Assembly: GCA_910586675.1 (NCBI GenBank)
Contig: CAJUJO010000007.1
Span: 1-54,777, forward strand
Reading direction: 5' to 3'
Length of the DNA stretch: 54,777 bases
Origin: an uncultured Christensenellaceae bacterium
GTDB taxonomy: Bacteria > Bacillota > Clostridia > Christensenellales > Borkfalkiaceae
Part shown: in pieces, positions 25,105-33,685 of the stretch
Position numbering within the stretch: the stretch's first letter is position 1
Layout of the letters: the number at the start of each line of letters is the position of its first letter
Translations under genes and position numbers: made by a program
Notes under the pieces: generated by a model
What the model saw: only the letters and a program-made list of their open reading frames with translations
The model's database searches: none
What the model was told of the DNA's origin: nothing

Positions 25105-25806
25105 ATGAAACGCTTTATCCCCTTTTTTCTCGCACTCATTTTCGCCCTCGCCGCGCCCTGCCCCGTTCTGCCCGCACAGGCGGAAGAAGGCGCGCAATAT
25201 GCTGTCGCGGCGGAGCGGGACGTCTGGTTCTACAAGGACGCGAACGAGGAGAGCGGGCTCTTTATCCTGCCCTATACCTATTACGTCAGCGTCGTTTCCG
25301 AAGGCGAGCCCTTCTGCGCCGTGGAATACCTCGACGACACGCCGCCCTATCGGAAAATCACCGGCTACTGCAAGCGCGACCGCCTGACCTTTGTGGACTT
25401 TACGCCCGCGCGCCCCTATCTCCGCCGCCAGATCACGGTTACCTATACCCTGCCCGATTTTCCCTCTAATCCCGCGGGGAGCGGCTCCTTCGGCACAGTG
25501 GAAAAAACTTTCCTGTTTTACGGCACCTATTTCTCCGGCACGGCGCGCTACCATTACGTGTACGCGGACGGCAAATTCGATTACGTCCCCGCAGCGGAAG
25601 AAATCACGTACGATCTGAACACCGACTACCTTTCTCCGAGTTCGGGAAGCGCGCTTCCTCCGCAAGAACAGACGGCGCCCCTCTCGGCGGGACAGATCGC
25701 CGCGCTCTGCATCCTCGCGGTCGCCGTCGTCGCGGCAGCGGCGTTTATTCTGCGCGGCAGGCGCAAGTCGCCCCCGCTGCCCGAAGAGGAGCGTTCGGAA
25801 TTCTGA
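25105..25806 (+). CDS. Exported, C-terminally membrane-anchored SH3-like protein
   Basis: The 233-aa product has a clear signal peptide (about 1-26, ending AQAEE), then a beta-rich region of bacterial SH3 type (about 28-95: AAERDVWFYKDANEESG…). A second beta-rich domain follows, then a C-terminal transmembrane helix (about 196-217) and a basic tail (RGRRKSPP), typical of a type I anchor. It lies between the phage regulator and terL on the opposite strand and overlaps the end of the regulator ORF by 181 bp. No ribosome binding site is seen; a TAAGAT element 8 nt before the ATG hints at a leaderless message. Function is unknown. Confidence 0.8.
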   Translation: MKRFIPFFLALIFALAAPCPVLPAQAEEGAQYAVAAERDVWFYKDANEESGLFILPYTYYVSVVSEGEPFCAVEYLDDTPPYRKITGYCKRDRLTFVDFTPARPYLRRQITVTYTLPDFPSNPAGSGSFGTVEKTFLFYGTYFSGTARYHYVYADGKFDYVPAAEEITYDLNTDYLSPSSGSALPPQEQTAPLSAGQIAALCILAVAVVAAAAFILRGRRKSPPLPEEERSEF

Positions 25807-26321
25807 CGCGCGCCGGAAAAAGAAATCTGCCGCTTTCTCCGCATTCCCGCGACCGACTGCTCCCGCCCTTCCGAAACGGCGCGGTAGGCGCGTAGAAAGG
25901 GCGCATATCGTCCGAACGCGCGGAAGAACTCCTCTTCCGTCCAGCCACGCGCCGCAATCAAAAATCCGATTTTTTTCAAAACGGCGTTCTGACGGCGGAA
26001 ATATTCGCGCTCCGAACGGCAGTAACGTTTCGGATATCGCTCCGCCAGCACGCGCCTGCGTCGGAAATATTTATATTCGAGGAGAAAACGTTCCTCGTCG
26101 GATAAGACTTTCAGCACCTCTTCCGTGTCGGCGCGCAAGCGGTCGAGCCGCGCGCGCTTCGCCATTTCCTCGGCAATCTTTTCAGCCGTTTCCAGTGCGC
26201 CGCACTTCGCGCGGAAGGAGAGCGCCGCCTTTACCTCCACGCCCGAAGAAATCGCTTCGGATAGCATTTCCAACTTCGGAAAAGCGTACAAAATCACTTT
26301 TACGTATTCGAACCCTTTCAT
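25626..26321 (-). CDS. Phage-type transcription regulator with sigma-like HTH (putative)
   Basis: The product (231 aa from the ATG at 26321, GGAG 5 nt upstream) resembles regulators found just ahead of terminase genes in Clostridia prophages. Residues about 76-150 read LSDEERFLLEYKYFRRRRVL… and RSEREYFRRQNAVLKKIGFL, like ArpU/sigma region 4 modules. After about residue 165 the sequence becomes low-complexity and runs antisense through the neighbouring exported gene. The true C-terminus may therefore have been lost by a frameshift, or the overlap may be real. A LexA box lies 38 bp upstream of the start. It would drive the capsid genes; this is inference. Confidence 0.6.
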   Translation of the reverse strand: MKGFEYVKVILYAFPKLEMLSEAISSGVEVKAALSFRAKCGALETAEKIAEEMAKRARLDRLRADTEEVLKVLSDEERFLLEYKYFRRRRVLAERYPKRYCRSEREYFRRQNAVLKKIGFLIAARGWTEEEFFRAFGRYAPFLRAYRAVSEGREQSVAGMRRKRQISFSGARQNSERSSSGSGGDLRLPRRINAAAATTATARMQSAAICPAERGAVCSCGGSALPELGER

Positions 26322-26358
26322 AACAACTCCATAACTCCCTTTGAGGAAAAACAAAATA

Positions 26359-26372
26359 CGAACATTTGTTTG
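26359..26372. promoter_or_regulatory. LexA (DinR) box
   Basis: CGAACATTTGTTTG matches the Gram-positive LexA consensus CGAAC-N4-GTTYG at every defined position and lies in a longer inverted repeat (ATACGAACA…TGTTTGTAT). It is placed between the phage regulator and a minus-strand TATGAT -10 candidate, and also 83 bp upstream of the plus-strand promoter at 26455. Confidence 0.7.
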
Positions 26373-26454
26373 TATTTTTATCATATCACAACAATTATGA
26401 CAGACGGCTGCTTGTATGCCGAATTTTTTTCGGAATTTTTTCTTACGGGAAAAG

Positions 26455-26483
26455 TTGTCTTTTACGCGCGCGCGTGTTATAAT
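26455..26483 (+). promoter_or_regulatory. Promoter giving an apparently leaderless transcript
   Basis: TTGTCT (26455-26460), 17-bp spacer, TATAAT (26478-26483). The predicted start (about 26490) abuts the ATG at 26491 and no ribosome binding site exists. Confidence 0.65.
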
Positions 26484-26490
26484 ATTGAGT

Positions 26491-29109
26491 ATGAAAGGAC
26501 AAATTACGACCGTTTTCGCGCTCGCCCTGTGTATCTTTGCGGGTGCCGCGGGCACAAATGATTTCCCCGCACAAGCGGCGGACGCGCAGCCTGCCGCCGA
26601 CCCCGTAACGATCACGGCGGAAACGGACAAAACAGAACTCTTTCTGCCCGCAACTTACGAGCAGTATCTTCCTCTCGAAAGCCCCTCTTACGTTGCTTTT
26701 TGCAACCGATATATCGCCGTAGCGGACAAAAACATTTTGTATGTTTACGATCGCAACGGAACGCAGACATATCATTGCTACACGCATTTGACGACGTCGG
26801 AGAATATCGCCACCAACATTTCCAAAGTGCAGTTTACCGCCGAAGGCGAACTGTATTTCAACGACCAATTTTCCGACCTTTACCGTTACGATATCGCGGA
26901 AGGAAAAGCCGTCATTCAGGATAACATGGGATGTTCCACCTTTCTGATTCACGGAGAGTATCTGTATATGGCGACGACGGTTACCACCGGCAGCCAGGTA
27001 ACCTTTTCTTACGTTCCGCTTTCCAACATCAGCTACGACGCGCGCATTTCACTCAACGACCGCCCGCTATCCGCCTCCAATCCGCACATGACGTTTGCGG
27101 ACGGCAAACTTTATTGCGTTATCAACAACAACACCATCATCGCTTACGACGGGCAAACGCACGCTTACGTCGGTTCGTTCAGCGGAAAGCTCGATCATTC
27201 CCAAGCCCAAATCGCAGGTCTGCAATTCGTTTGCGCATACCGCGGCGCGCTGTTTTATTCGGTCAATTCCGAACCGAACAACGCCGTATATCCCAACGGA
27301 ATTTACCGTTCCGACTTCACGGGAAACTCCGTATCCGTCTTAGAGGGAAACGGCTACTCCGCCCTCACCGAATACGAAGGGGAACTATACGGCATTCGCG
27401 GAAGCTCCGTTTTGAAACTGAACCTTTCGGGCGAAGACGTATTTTCCTCTTACGAAATTACCGCCGCTTCCGCTTCGGAAAACAGAATTTCGGGCGCGGT
27501 TGCTTCGGCGCGCGCGCGCAATCTCTTAGTTACGGCAGACGCGGGCAACAAGCGCCTTTCGGTATACGACTGCTTCACGGAGCGCTTTTCCGTCATTCCC
27601 TGCGAAGACGAGGCGGGGCATGCTTATTCCCCTGCGCTCGTCGCAACGGACGGCGAAATCATCGCAGCCGCATACGGAAACAACGTTTACGTATACGAAA
27701 AAAAGAACGGCGCGTTCGCGCTTTCGTACGCCTGCCGCCCCAACAACGTCATTGCGGGAATTTCCTGCGTTTACGGTAAATGCTATTTCGTAACCAAGGG
27801 ATTCGGCTACGGCGCCGCGAGCGCCGATTTTTCTCAGGAGCAGGTTTGCGTGCGCGACGACGTGAGTCAGGAACATCCGCCCGCCGCGCTTACGAGCGAT
27901 TTATACGGCAATCTCTACGTCGTCCGCACGGACGGAAAGGTCTACAAATATACGGAGAGCAATTTTACCGACAAGGCGGCAGCCCCCCTCGGCGAAGCGC
28001 TGGAAATTACGCTCCCCGCCGATTTCCGTTCCGTTCACGCCGATTTTGAAGGCAATCTTTACTGCCTTTCGGAGAATATGCTCTATCGGAACGGCGCGCC
28101 GTTCGCGGCGATAGACGCGTCCGATTTCGTATACCGCAAGGAAGGAACCGACTTCACGCCCGTATCATTTGCGCTCGGCTTCGAGGACAACAAAATCGTA
28201 TTTCAGTTCGGCGATTTCATGATCGAAACGAAAGCGCTCTCCTTCCCCGCCCTGAATCAAATCGCGGCGGAAAGCGTGCGGGAAAAGATCTTCGCCCCCG
28301 CGCAAGGCGCTCCCGCGCTCGTGGACGTCGCCGAAGGCGCCGTTTCCGTGCAAACCGACCTCGCCCAATTCCGCGCGGAAGATGCCGCATACTTCCCCTA
28401 CCGCTCCTATCGCCGCACGGAAAACGTGCGCCGCGGCATTCTCCTTGCCGAAACGGAACAATACTCCCTCGTCGCCCTCTTCGACAAAAACAACGCGTTC
28501 ACCGCCGAGCTTTTCCGCAATGCCGACTGTACGCCCGCACCGCAAGGGGAATACTGGGCTGAGGCGGAGGGCGCGCGCTACCTTTCGGGAAACGTGCACG
28601 CCTATTACTTCCCCTGCCTCGACGATGCGCTGACGGACGAAGGTTTTGCGCTTGCCCGCGCGCAGAAGGTTACGCTCCTCGGCACGGTTACAAACGAAGA
28701 CTATCCCGCCTTCCGCTATGCGCTCGTCTCCTTTGAAACGGAAGAGGGCGCAAAACAAGGTTTTGTTCCCCTTACCTATCTCACGGAAATCCCGCCCTCC
28801 GCTCCCGTCGGGGAGTTCCGCGTCGGCTATATCAAAGCTGGAACGTCGGGCTTTTTTTCGGAAAACGGAGAAGCGCTCACGCTTTCCGAACGCACGCAGG
28901 CGGAAATTGCCGAAAACGGAAACGGCACATATACCGCCCGCATCGTAAAAGACGGCGTCGTATACACAGCGCGCGCTCTCTCTTCCGACGCGATCGAAAG
29001 CAACGTTTCCGACGCAGCGCGCATCAGCACGATCGTCATTTTAAGCGTACTTGCCGTCATCATCGTCGGCGTTTACGTATTTCTTCTTCCGAGAAAACGC
29101 AAAATATAG
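26491..29109 (+). CDS. Large exported propeller-like protein with C-terminal membrane anchor
   Basis: The 872-aa product has a signal peptide (about 1-29) and a long series of beta-strand repeats (about 45-600, with phrases like LYVYDRNGTQTYH, LYRYDIAEGK, LYGNLYVVRTDGKVYKYTE) that suggest a beta-propeller. A more variable region with SH3-like segments follows, then a transmembrane helix (about 842-865) and RKRKI. It shares the signal/beta/TM/basic-tail architecture with the 233-aa protein at 25.1 kb. I chose the ATG at 26491; an in-frame ATG 25 codons earlier precedes the promoter. No enzymatic motif is visible and the role is unknown. Confidence 0.85.
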   Translation: MKGQITTVFALALCIFAGAAGTNDFPAQAADAQPAADPVTITAETDKTELFLPATYEQYLPLESPSYVAFCNRYIAVADKNILYVYDRNGTQTYHCYTHLTTSENIATNISKVQFTAEGELYFNDQFSDLYRYDIAEGKAVIQDNMGCSTFLIHGEYLYMATTVTTGSQVTFSYVPLSNISYDARISLNDRPLSASNPHMTFADGKLYCVINNNTIIAYDGQTHAYVGSFSGKLDHSQAQIAGLQFVCAYRGALFYSVNSEPNNAVYPNGIYRSDFTGNSVSVLEGNGYSALTEYEGELYGIRGSSVLKLNLSGEDVFSSYEITAASASENRISGAVASARARNLLVTADAGNKRLSVYDCFTERFSVIPCEDEAGHAYSPALVATDGEIIAAAYGNNVYVYEKKNGAFALSYACRPNNVIAGISCVYGKCYFVTKGFGYGAASADFSQEQVCVRDDVSQEHPPAALTSDLYGNLYVVRTDGKVYKYTESNFTDKAAAPLGEALEITLPADFRSVHADFEGNLYCLSENMLYRNGAPFAAIDASDFVYRKEGTDFTPVSFALGFEDNKIVFQFGDFMIETKALSFPALNQIAAESVREKIFAPAQGAPALVDVAEGAVSVQTDLAQFRAEDAAYFPYRSYRRTENVRRGILLAETEQYSLVALFDKNNAFTAELFRNADCTPAPQGEYWAEAEGARYLSGNVHAYYFPCLDDALTDEGFALARAQKVTLLGTVTNEDYPAFRYALVSFETEEGAKQGFVPLTYLTEIPPSAPVGEFRVGYIKAGTSGFFSENGEALTLSERTQAEIAENGNGTYTARIVKDGVVYTARALSSDAIESNVSDAARISTIVILSVLAVIIVGVYVFLLPRKRKI

Positions 29110-29119
29110 TATTTCTCTA

Positions 29120-29148
29120 TTGACTTTACAGCGATAATATTGTAAAAT
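29120..29148 (+). promoter_or_regulatory. Promoter of the cytosolic GH43 gene
   Basis: TTGACT (29120-29125), 17-bp spacer, TAAAAT (29143-29148). Confidence 0.75.
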
Positions 29149-29184
29149 ATTGGCAATAAAAGAAGAAACTGTTACGGGGTTATT

Positions 29185-30186
29185 ATGGCGACTTATCTCT
29201 CTCCCTTGGCGCTTCAACGCGCCGATCCTTACCTTTACAAGCACACGGACGGCAAGTACTATTTCACGGCAACCTGCCCCAAGTACGACCGCGTCGAGAT
29301 TCGCTCGGCGGATACCGTGAACGGCATTGCTTCGGCAAAGCCTCGCACCGTGTGGTCGAGGCATCTTTCCGGCATTATGGCGTGCCATATCTGGGCGCCC
29401 GAAATTCACTATATTATGGGCAAATGGGTCATCTACTTCGCCGCGGGCGAGCTTCCCGACATCTGGAAAATCCGCCCCTTTACGCTCGTCTGCAAGGGCG
29501 ACGACCCCATGACGGACGAATGGGAGGAAGGCGGCATGATGCAGGCGGCGGAGGGCGACCCTTACTCTTTCACCGATTTCTCCCTCGATATGACCGTCTT
29601 CGAGCATAAGGAAAAATGGTATGCGATATGGGCGCAGAAGGTGGGCACGGTAAACGGCATTTCCAACCTCTATATCGCCGAGCTGGAAACGCCCACCCGC
29701 CTGAAAACCGTTCAGGTTCTGCTCACCACGCCCGATTACGATTGGGAACGCGACGGCGGATTCTGGGTCAACGAAGGTCCCGCCGTCCTCAAATACGAAG
29801 GGAAAATTTACTGTACCTTCTCCGCTTCCGCGACGGGCGCCTGCTACTGCATGGGACTGCTCCGCGCCGACGAAGACGCCGACCTGCTCGACCCGCTCTC
29901 CTGGAAAAAGGATCGCTATCCCGTGCTGCAAACGGACGAAGCGCTCAAAGTTTACGGCCCCGGGCACAACTGCTTCGTGAAGGGCGACGAGGGCGAACAG
30001 CTTACCCTCCTGCACTTCCGCAATTACGAAAAGATTTCGGGCGACCCCTTGAACGACCACAACCGCCACGCGCACGTTCTGAAAGTTACCTTCGGGAAGG
30101 ACGGCGCGCCCGTGTTCAAGCTCAACAAGGACGAACTGTACAATACGCCCTTCGAAAACGAAAAACAGAAATACATCAACGATTGA
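29185..30186 (+). CDS. Cytosolic GH43-family arabinosidase/xylosidase
   Basis: This 333-aa protein lacks a signal peptide and is nearly all one GH43 five-bladed propeller. The nucleophile/base region is RADPYLYKHTDGKYYF, with Asp14. HIWAPEIHYIMGKW and WVNEGPAVLKYEGKIY (catalytic Glu near residue 196) complete the usual set. It resembles alpha-L-arabinofuranosidase-type GH43 proteins that cut imported oligosaccharides; the exact substrate is inferred. It complements the surface GH43 enzyme at 9.6 kb. It is monocistronic, with its own promoter and terminator. Confidence 0.9.
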   Translation: MATYLSPLALQRADPYLYKHTDGKYYFTATCPKYDRVEIRSADTVNGIASAKPRTVWSRHLSGIMACHIWAPEIHYIMGKWVIYFAAGELPDIWKIRPFTLVCKGDDPMTDEWEEGGMMQAAEGDPYSFTDFSLDMTVFEHKEKWYAIWAQKVGTVNGISNLYIAELETPTRLKTVQVLLTTPDYDWERDGGFWVNEGPAVLKYEGKIYCTFSASATGACYCMGLLRADEDADLLDPLSWKKDRYPVLQTDEALKVYGPGHNCFVKGDEGEQLTLLHFRNYEKISGDPLNDHNRHAHVLKVTFGKDGAPVFKLNKDELYNTPFENEKQKYIND

Positions 30187-30190
30187 AAAA

Positions 30191-30218
30191 AAACTGCGCA
30201 AAATCGCGCAGTTTTTTC
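30191..30218 (+). terminator. Terminator of the cytosolic GH43 gene
   Basis: A 9-bp stem (30191-30199 with 30206-30214) is followed by TTTCT. Confidence 0.85.
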
Positions 30219-30235
30219 TAAAATCAATAAATTCC

Positions 30236-30264
30236 TTGACTATCCCCCCGAACGGTGATATAAT
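30236..30264 (+). promoter_or_regulatory. Promoter of the small lipoprotein gene
   Basis: TTGACT (30236-30241), 17-bp spacer, TATAAT (30259-30264), followed by AAGGAGG and the ATG. Confidence 0.8.
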
Positions 30265-30282
30265 ATAATCAAGGAGGAGATT

Positions 30283-30738
30283 ATGAAAAAATTACTTTCC
30301 CTGTTGCTTGCCGTAACGGCGGCGATCGGCTGCCTACTTGCCTTTTCCGCCTGCGGGTCGGATACCGAGCTGCAAATGAACACGCGCTACATTCAAGAAA
30401 AGGACACCCGAGACAGTCTCGAACAACAACGCTATTTTCTTTTCATGTCGGACGGCGTCGGCATCTATCATTATTATGATGAAAGCACTTACAGCGGCAT
30501 TACCGACTACACGGTAACCTTTAAGTACAGCTTTGCCGACAGCGACAAGAGCGCGGTCATCTGTTTCTTCGACAGCGTTAAATTCGGCGAGAAACACACG
30601 GGATCAAAAGATTTCTCCACCGATTGGAACCGGCTCCTCACCGTATCGGGTAACGTGCTGGCTTCCGCGGGTTCCTACGGCTATACCTTCTACATCAGCG
30701 AAAATTATCTGCCGCAAATCCCCAACTACGGGAAATAA
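30283..30738 (+). CDS. Small lipoprotein of unknown function
   Basis: The 151-aa product has a lipoprotein signal with lipobox LAFSAC (lipidated Cys24). The mature part is beta-rich and soluble, with no recognised domain. Lgt and LspA encoded at 47-51 kb would process it. The gene is monocistronic, with a strong promoter, AAGGAGG and a terminator. Confidence 0.85.
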   Translation: MKKLLSLLLAVTAAIGCLLAFSACGSDTELQMNTRYIQEKDTRDSLEQQRYFLFMSDGVGIYHYYDESTYSGITDYTVTFKYSFADSDKSAVICFFDSVKFGEKHTGSKDFSTDWNRLLTVSGNVLASAGSYGYTFYISENYLPQIPNYGK

Positions 30739-30772
30739 CAAAAAGGACTTCTTTACAGAAGTCCTTTTTTAT
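30738..30772. terminator. Bidirectional terminator
   Basis: A 12-bp stem (30741-30752 with 30757-30768) is flanked by A- and T-runs. It is shared by the lipoprotein gene and the converging YihY-family gene. Confidence 0.85.
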
Positions 30773-31584
30773 TATAACTTTTTATGTTCCAATCCGCGCA
30801 CTTCCATTCTTCGGCAGTTATAAATGACGCCCGACGTAAAGCAGATCATCATCCAATACAGCCACAGAAGAAACACGATGACGAGCGAGAGCGCACCGTA
30901 CAGCCTTTCTCCGTTGCTGAAATTGAGGTATATCGAAAATATGACGGAAGCGACCAGCCAGGCAAGCGCGGTATATAAACTCCCCATGACGGTGTCGCGC
31001 GGCTTGCAACGGTAAGGGCAGATATAGGCGTTCAGCAGCCACGCCGCAAAAAAGCCCGTAACGAGCACGACGGCGTACACGGCGGGATACCCGAGCCAAA
31101 GCGACAATCTTCGCGCGAGAAAGGCAACTCCCGCGATGAGCGCGCCCGCCGCGGCAAAGAATATGAGAACGAAGAGCGTAAGCGCGGCTGCGGAAAGGCG
31201 AACCTTCCAGCCGTGTTTTTTCCGTTTGTAGGAATAGATAATTTCTCCGCTCCGCCGCAGATGATAAAAAAAACCGGTGCTCGACCATAGCGTCGTCGCA
31301 AGAAAGATGATGCTCACCCCCGCCGTTGCGCCCTCCGCGTTATGGATCAAAAAGGAAAGCAAATCCCGCGCCCAGCCGAAGAGCCCCAAATTCAATACTT
31401 CTTCCGCGTCGAACGTCCGCCCGAATAACAGCGTGAGCCAAAAAGTGAACGGCACCAAAGACATAATGAGAAAAAAGACGAGTGTTCCCGCAATCGTCGT
31501 ATATTTATGCTCGGCAAGAACGGCGTAAGCGCCTTTGAGCCGCGCCCACACGTATCCGATTCCCCTCTCCTTTGTCCGTGCCAT
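30772..31584 (-). CDS. YihY/BrkB-family membrane protein
   Basis: The 270-aa product matches the YihY (formerly 'RNase BN') family: N-terminal amphipathic helix, then about six membrane segments. It contains the family phrases TIAGTLVFFLIMSLVPF (about 30-46), a central LWSSTGFFYHLRR and the C-terminal LVIVFLLWLYWMMICFTSGVIYN. The molecular function of the family is uncertain (envelope or lipid-related). It ends at a bidirectional terminator and follows the 188-aa unknown gene by 46 bp. Confidence 0.93.
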   Translation of the reverse strand: MARTKERGIGYVWARLKGAYAVLAEHKYTTIAGTLVFFLIMSLVPFTFWLTLLFGRTFDAEEVLNLGLFGWARDLLSFLIHNAEGATAGVSIIFLATTLWSSTGFFYHLRRSGEIIYSYKRKKHGWKVRLSAAALTLFVLIFFAAAGALIAGVAFLARRLSLWLGYPAVYAVVLVTGFFAAWLLNAYICPYRCKPRDTVMGSLYTALAWLVASVIFSIYLNFSNGERLYGALSLVIVFLLWLYWMMICFTSGVIYNCRRMEVRGLEHKKL

Positions 31585-31630
31585 AACAATATTATGTACC
31601 GTTGTCGGCTTTTTTTACGCGCCGCACGCC

Positions 31631-32197
31631 CTACCACCATTGAAAATCGAGGTCGAGAGCAGACCGCCCTTCCGCTTTGCCTATTTCACGAACAGCGCTT
31701 TGCAGTCTCATATATTCGTCGTAATCGTCTAACCTGCTCCAAGCGGAAAAGGAAATTTCGATGCCGTTCTCCTTTGCGCACCGCGCCGTTCTGCGGTCGA
31801 TAGGCAAATGACATCGGGAAAACGCTTCAAGCGGCATCTGAAACCCGAGCTGCGGCGAAAAATCGGCGAGGCAGTAAAGATATTTGAACGCCATATTGAT
31901 CCACTTCTGCGCGCAGCCGTAGGTAAATCGCGGAAAACCGCAAAAGCATTTTTTTAATCCGTCCGCTGTTTCTCGGTGCCACTCGTCGAACGCGCCAAAA
32001 CTTTTCTGCGCGAAATAGACGCGCAGGCGTGCGGTAAGATACTCCTGCGCCGCAGCCTTCATGCGCTTGTTTTCCGCCGAACCTATCCCGCCCATCACGC
32101 GTTGAAAATCCCGGTACGCCCGTTTTACCGCGCCTTTGACCTCGTCCTCTTCTTCGCCCAGATATACGAACATCAAAAACTTATTTCTTTCGTTCAT
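31631..32197 (-). CDS. Unknown 188-aa protein
   Basis: I do not recognise this protein. It is soluble and has several cysteines (FCGFPRFTYGCAQKW, YCLADF). The pattern KWINMAFKYLYCL followed by CHLPIDRRTARCAKE near the middle is seen in some conserved hypothetical proteins of Clostridia. The frame is intact, it lies between the tuf terminator and the YihY gene on the same strand, and codon use is like its neighbours. Confidence 0.75.
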   Translation of the reverse strand: MNERNKFLMFVYLGEEEDEVKGAVKRAYRDFQRVMGGIGSAENKRMKAAAQEYLTARLRVYFAQKSFGAFDEWHRETADGLKKCFCGFPRFTYGCAQKWINMAFKYLYCLADFSPQLGFQMPLEAFSRCHLPIDRRTARCAKENGIEISFSAWSRLDDYDEYMRLQSAVREIGKAEGRSALDLDFQWW

Positions 32198-32218
32198 TCC
32201 GTTTTCTCCCGTCTACGA

Positions 32219-32250
32219 AAAAGCAACGGCTCAAATGAGCCGTTGCTTTT
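32219..32250 (-). terminator. Terminator of tuf
   Basis: A 15-bp stem (32219-32233 with 32236-32250) around a 2-nt centre, followed on the minus strand by a short T-run. Confidence 0.8.
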
Positions 32251-32265
32251 CAAACGCGTATGCGC

Positions 32266-33486
<1,221 letters not shown>

Positions 33487-33545
33487 TTTGAGTTTTCCTC
33501 CAAATATTTTTATAATTTTGATAACTTTTTCCGACCTCTCGGGCG

Positions 33546-33598
33546 GAAGCGCAGCTATCTATCAAACGATGATATTCAAGCTGTCAGCTGATTGCTTC
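33546..33598 (-). other. Structured 5' leader of tuf
   Basis: In the tuf leader the minus strand has three nested pairings: GAAGC/GCTTC (33594-33598 with 33546-33550), AGCTG/CAGCT (33586-33590 with 33552-33556) and TATCA/TGATA (33570-33574 with 33560-33564). The predicted transcript begins about at 33593, inside the base of this hairpin. No known regulator is recognised. Confidence 0.4.
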
Positions 33599-33599
33599 T

Positions 33600-33628
33600 A
33601 TTATAACTGATTGCGCGTATTTTTGCAA
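33600..33628 (-). promoter_or_regulatory. Promoter of tuf
   Basis: Minus-strand TTGCAA (33623-33628), 17-bp spacer, TATAAT (33600-33605), between fusA and tuf. Confidence 0.75.
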
Positions 33629-33685
33629 ATACTTTAAGATAAAATTTTTCCGAAAAACGCAAATTTTTCCTGTTATGCGGGAGAT

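Noticed and set aside
26416..26490. Upstream start for the 872-aa exported protein
   Set aside because: It would put the promoter inside the coding region and hide the signal peptide behind 25 unlikely residues.
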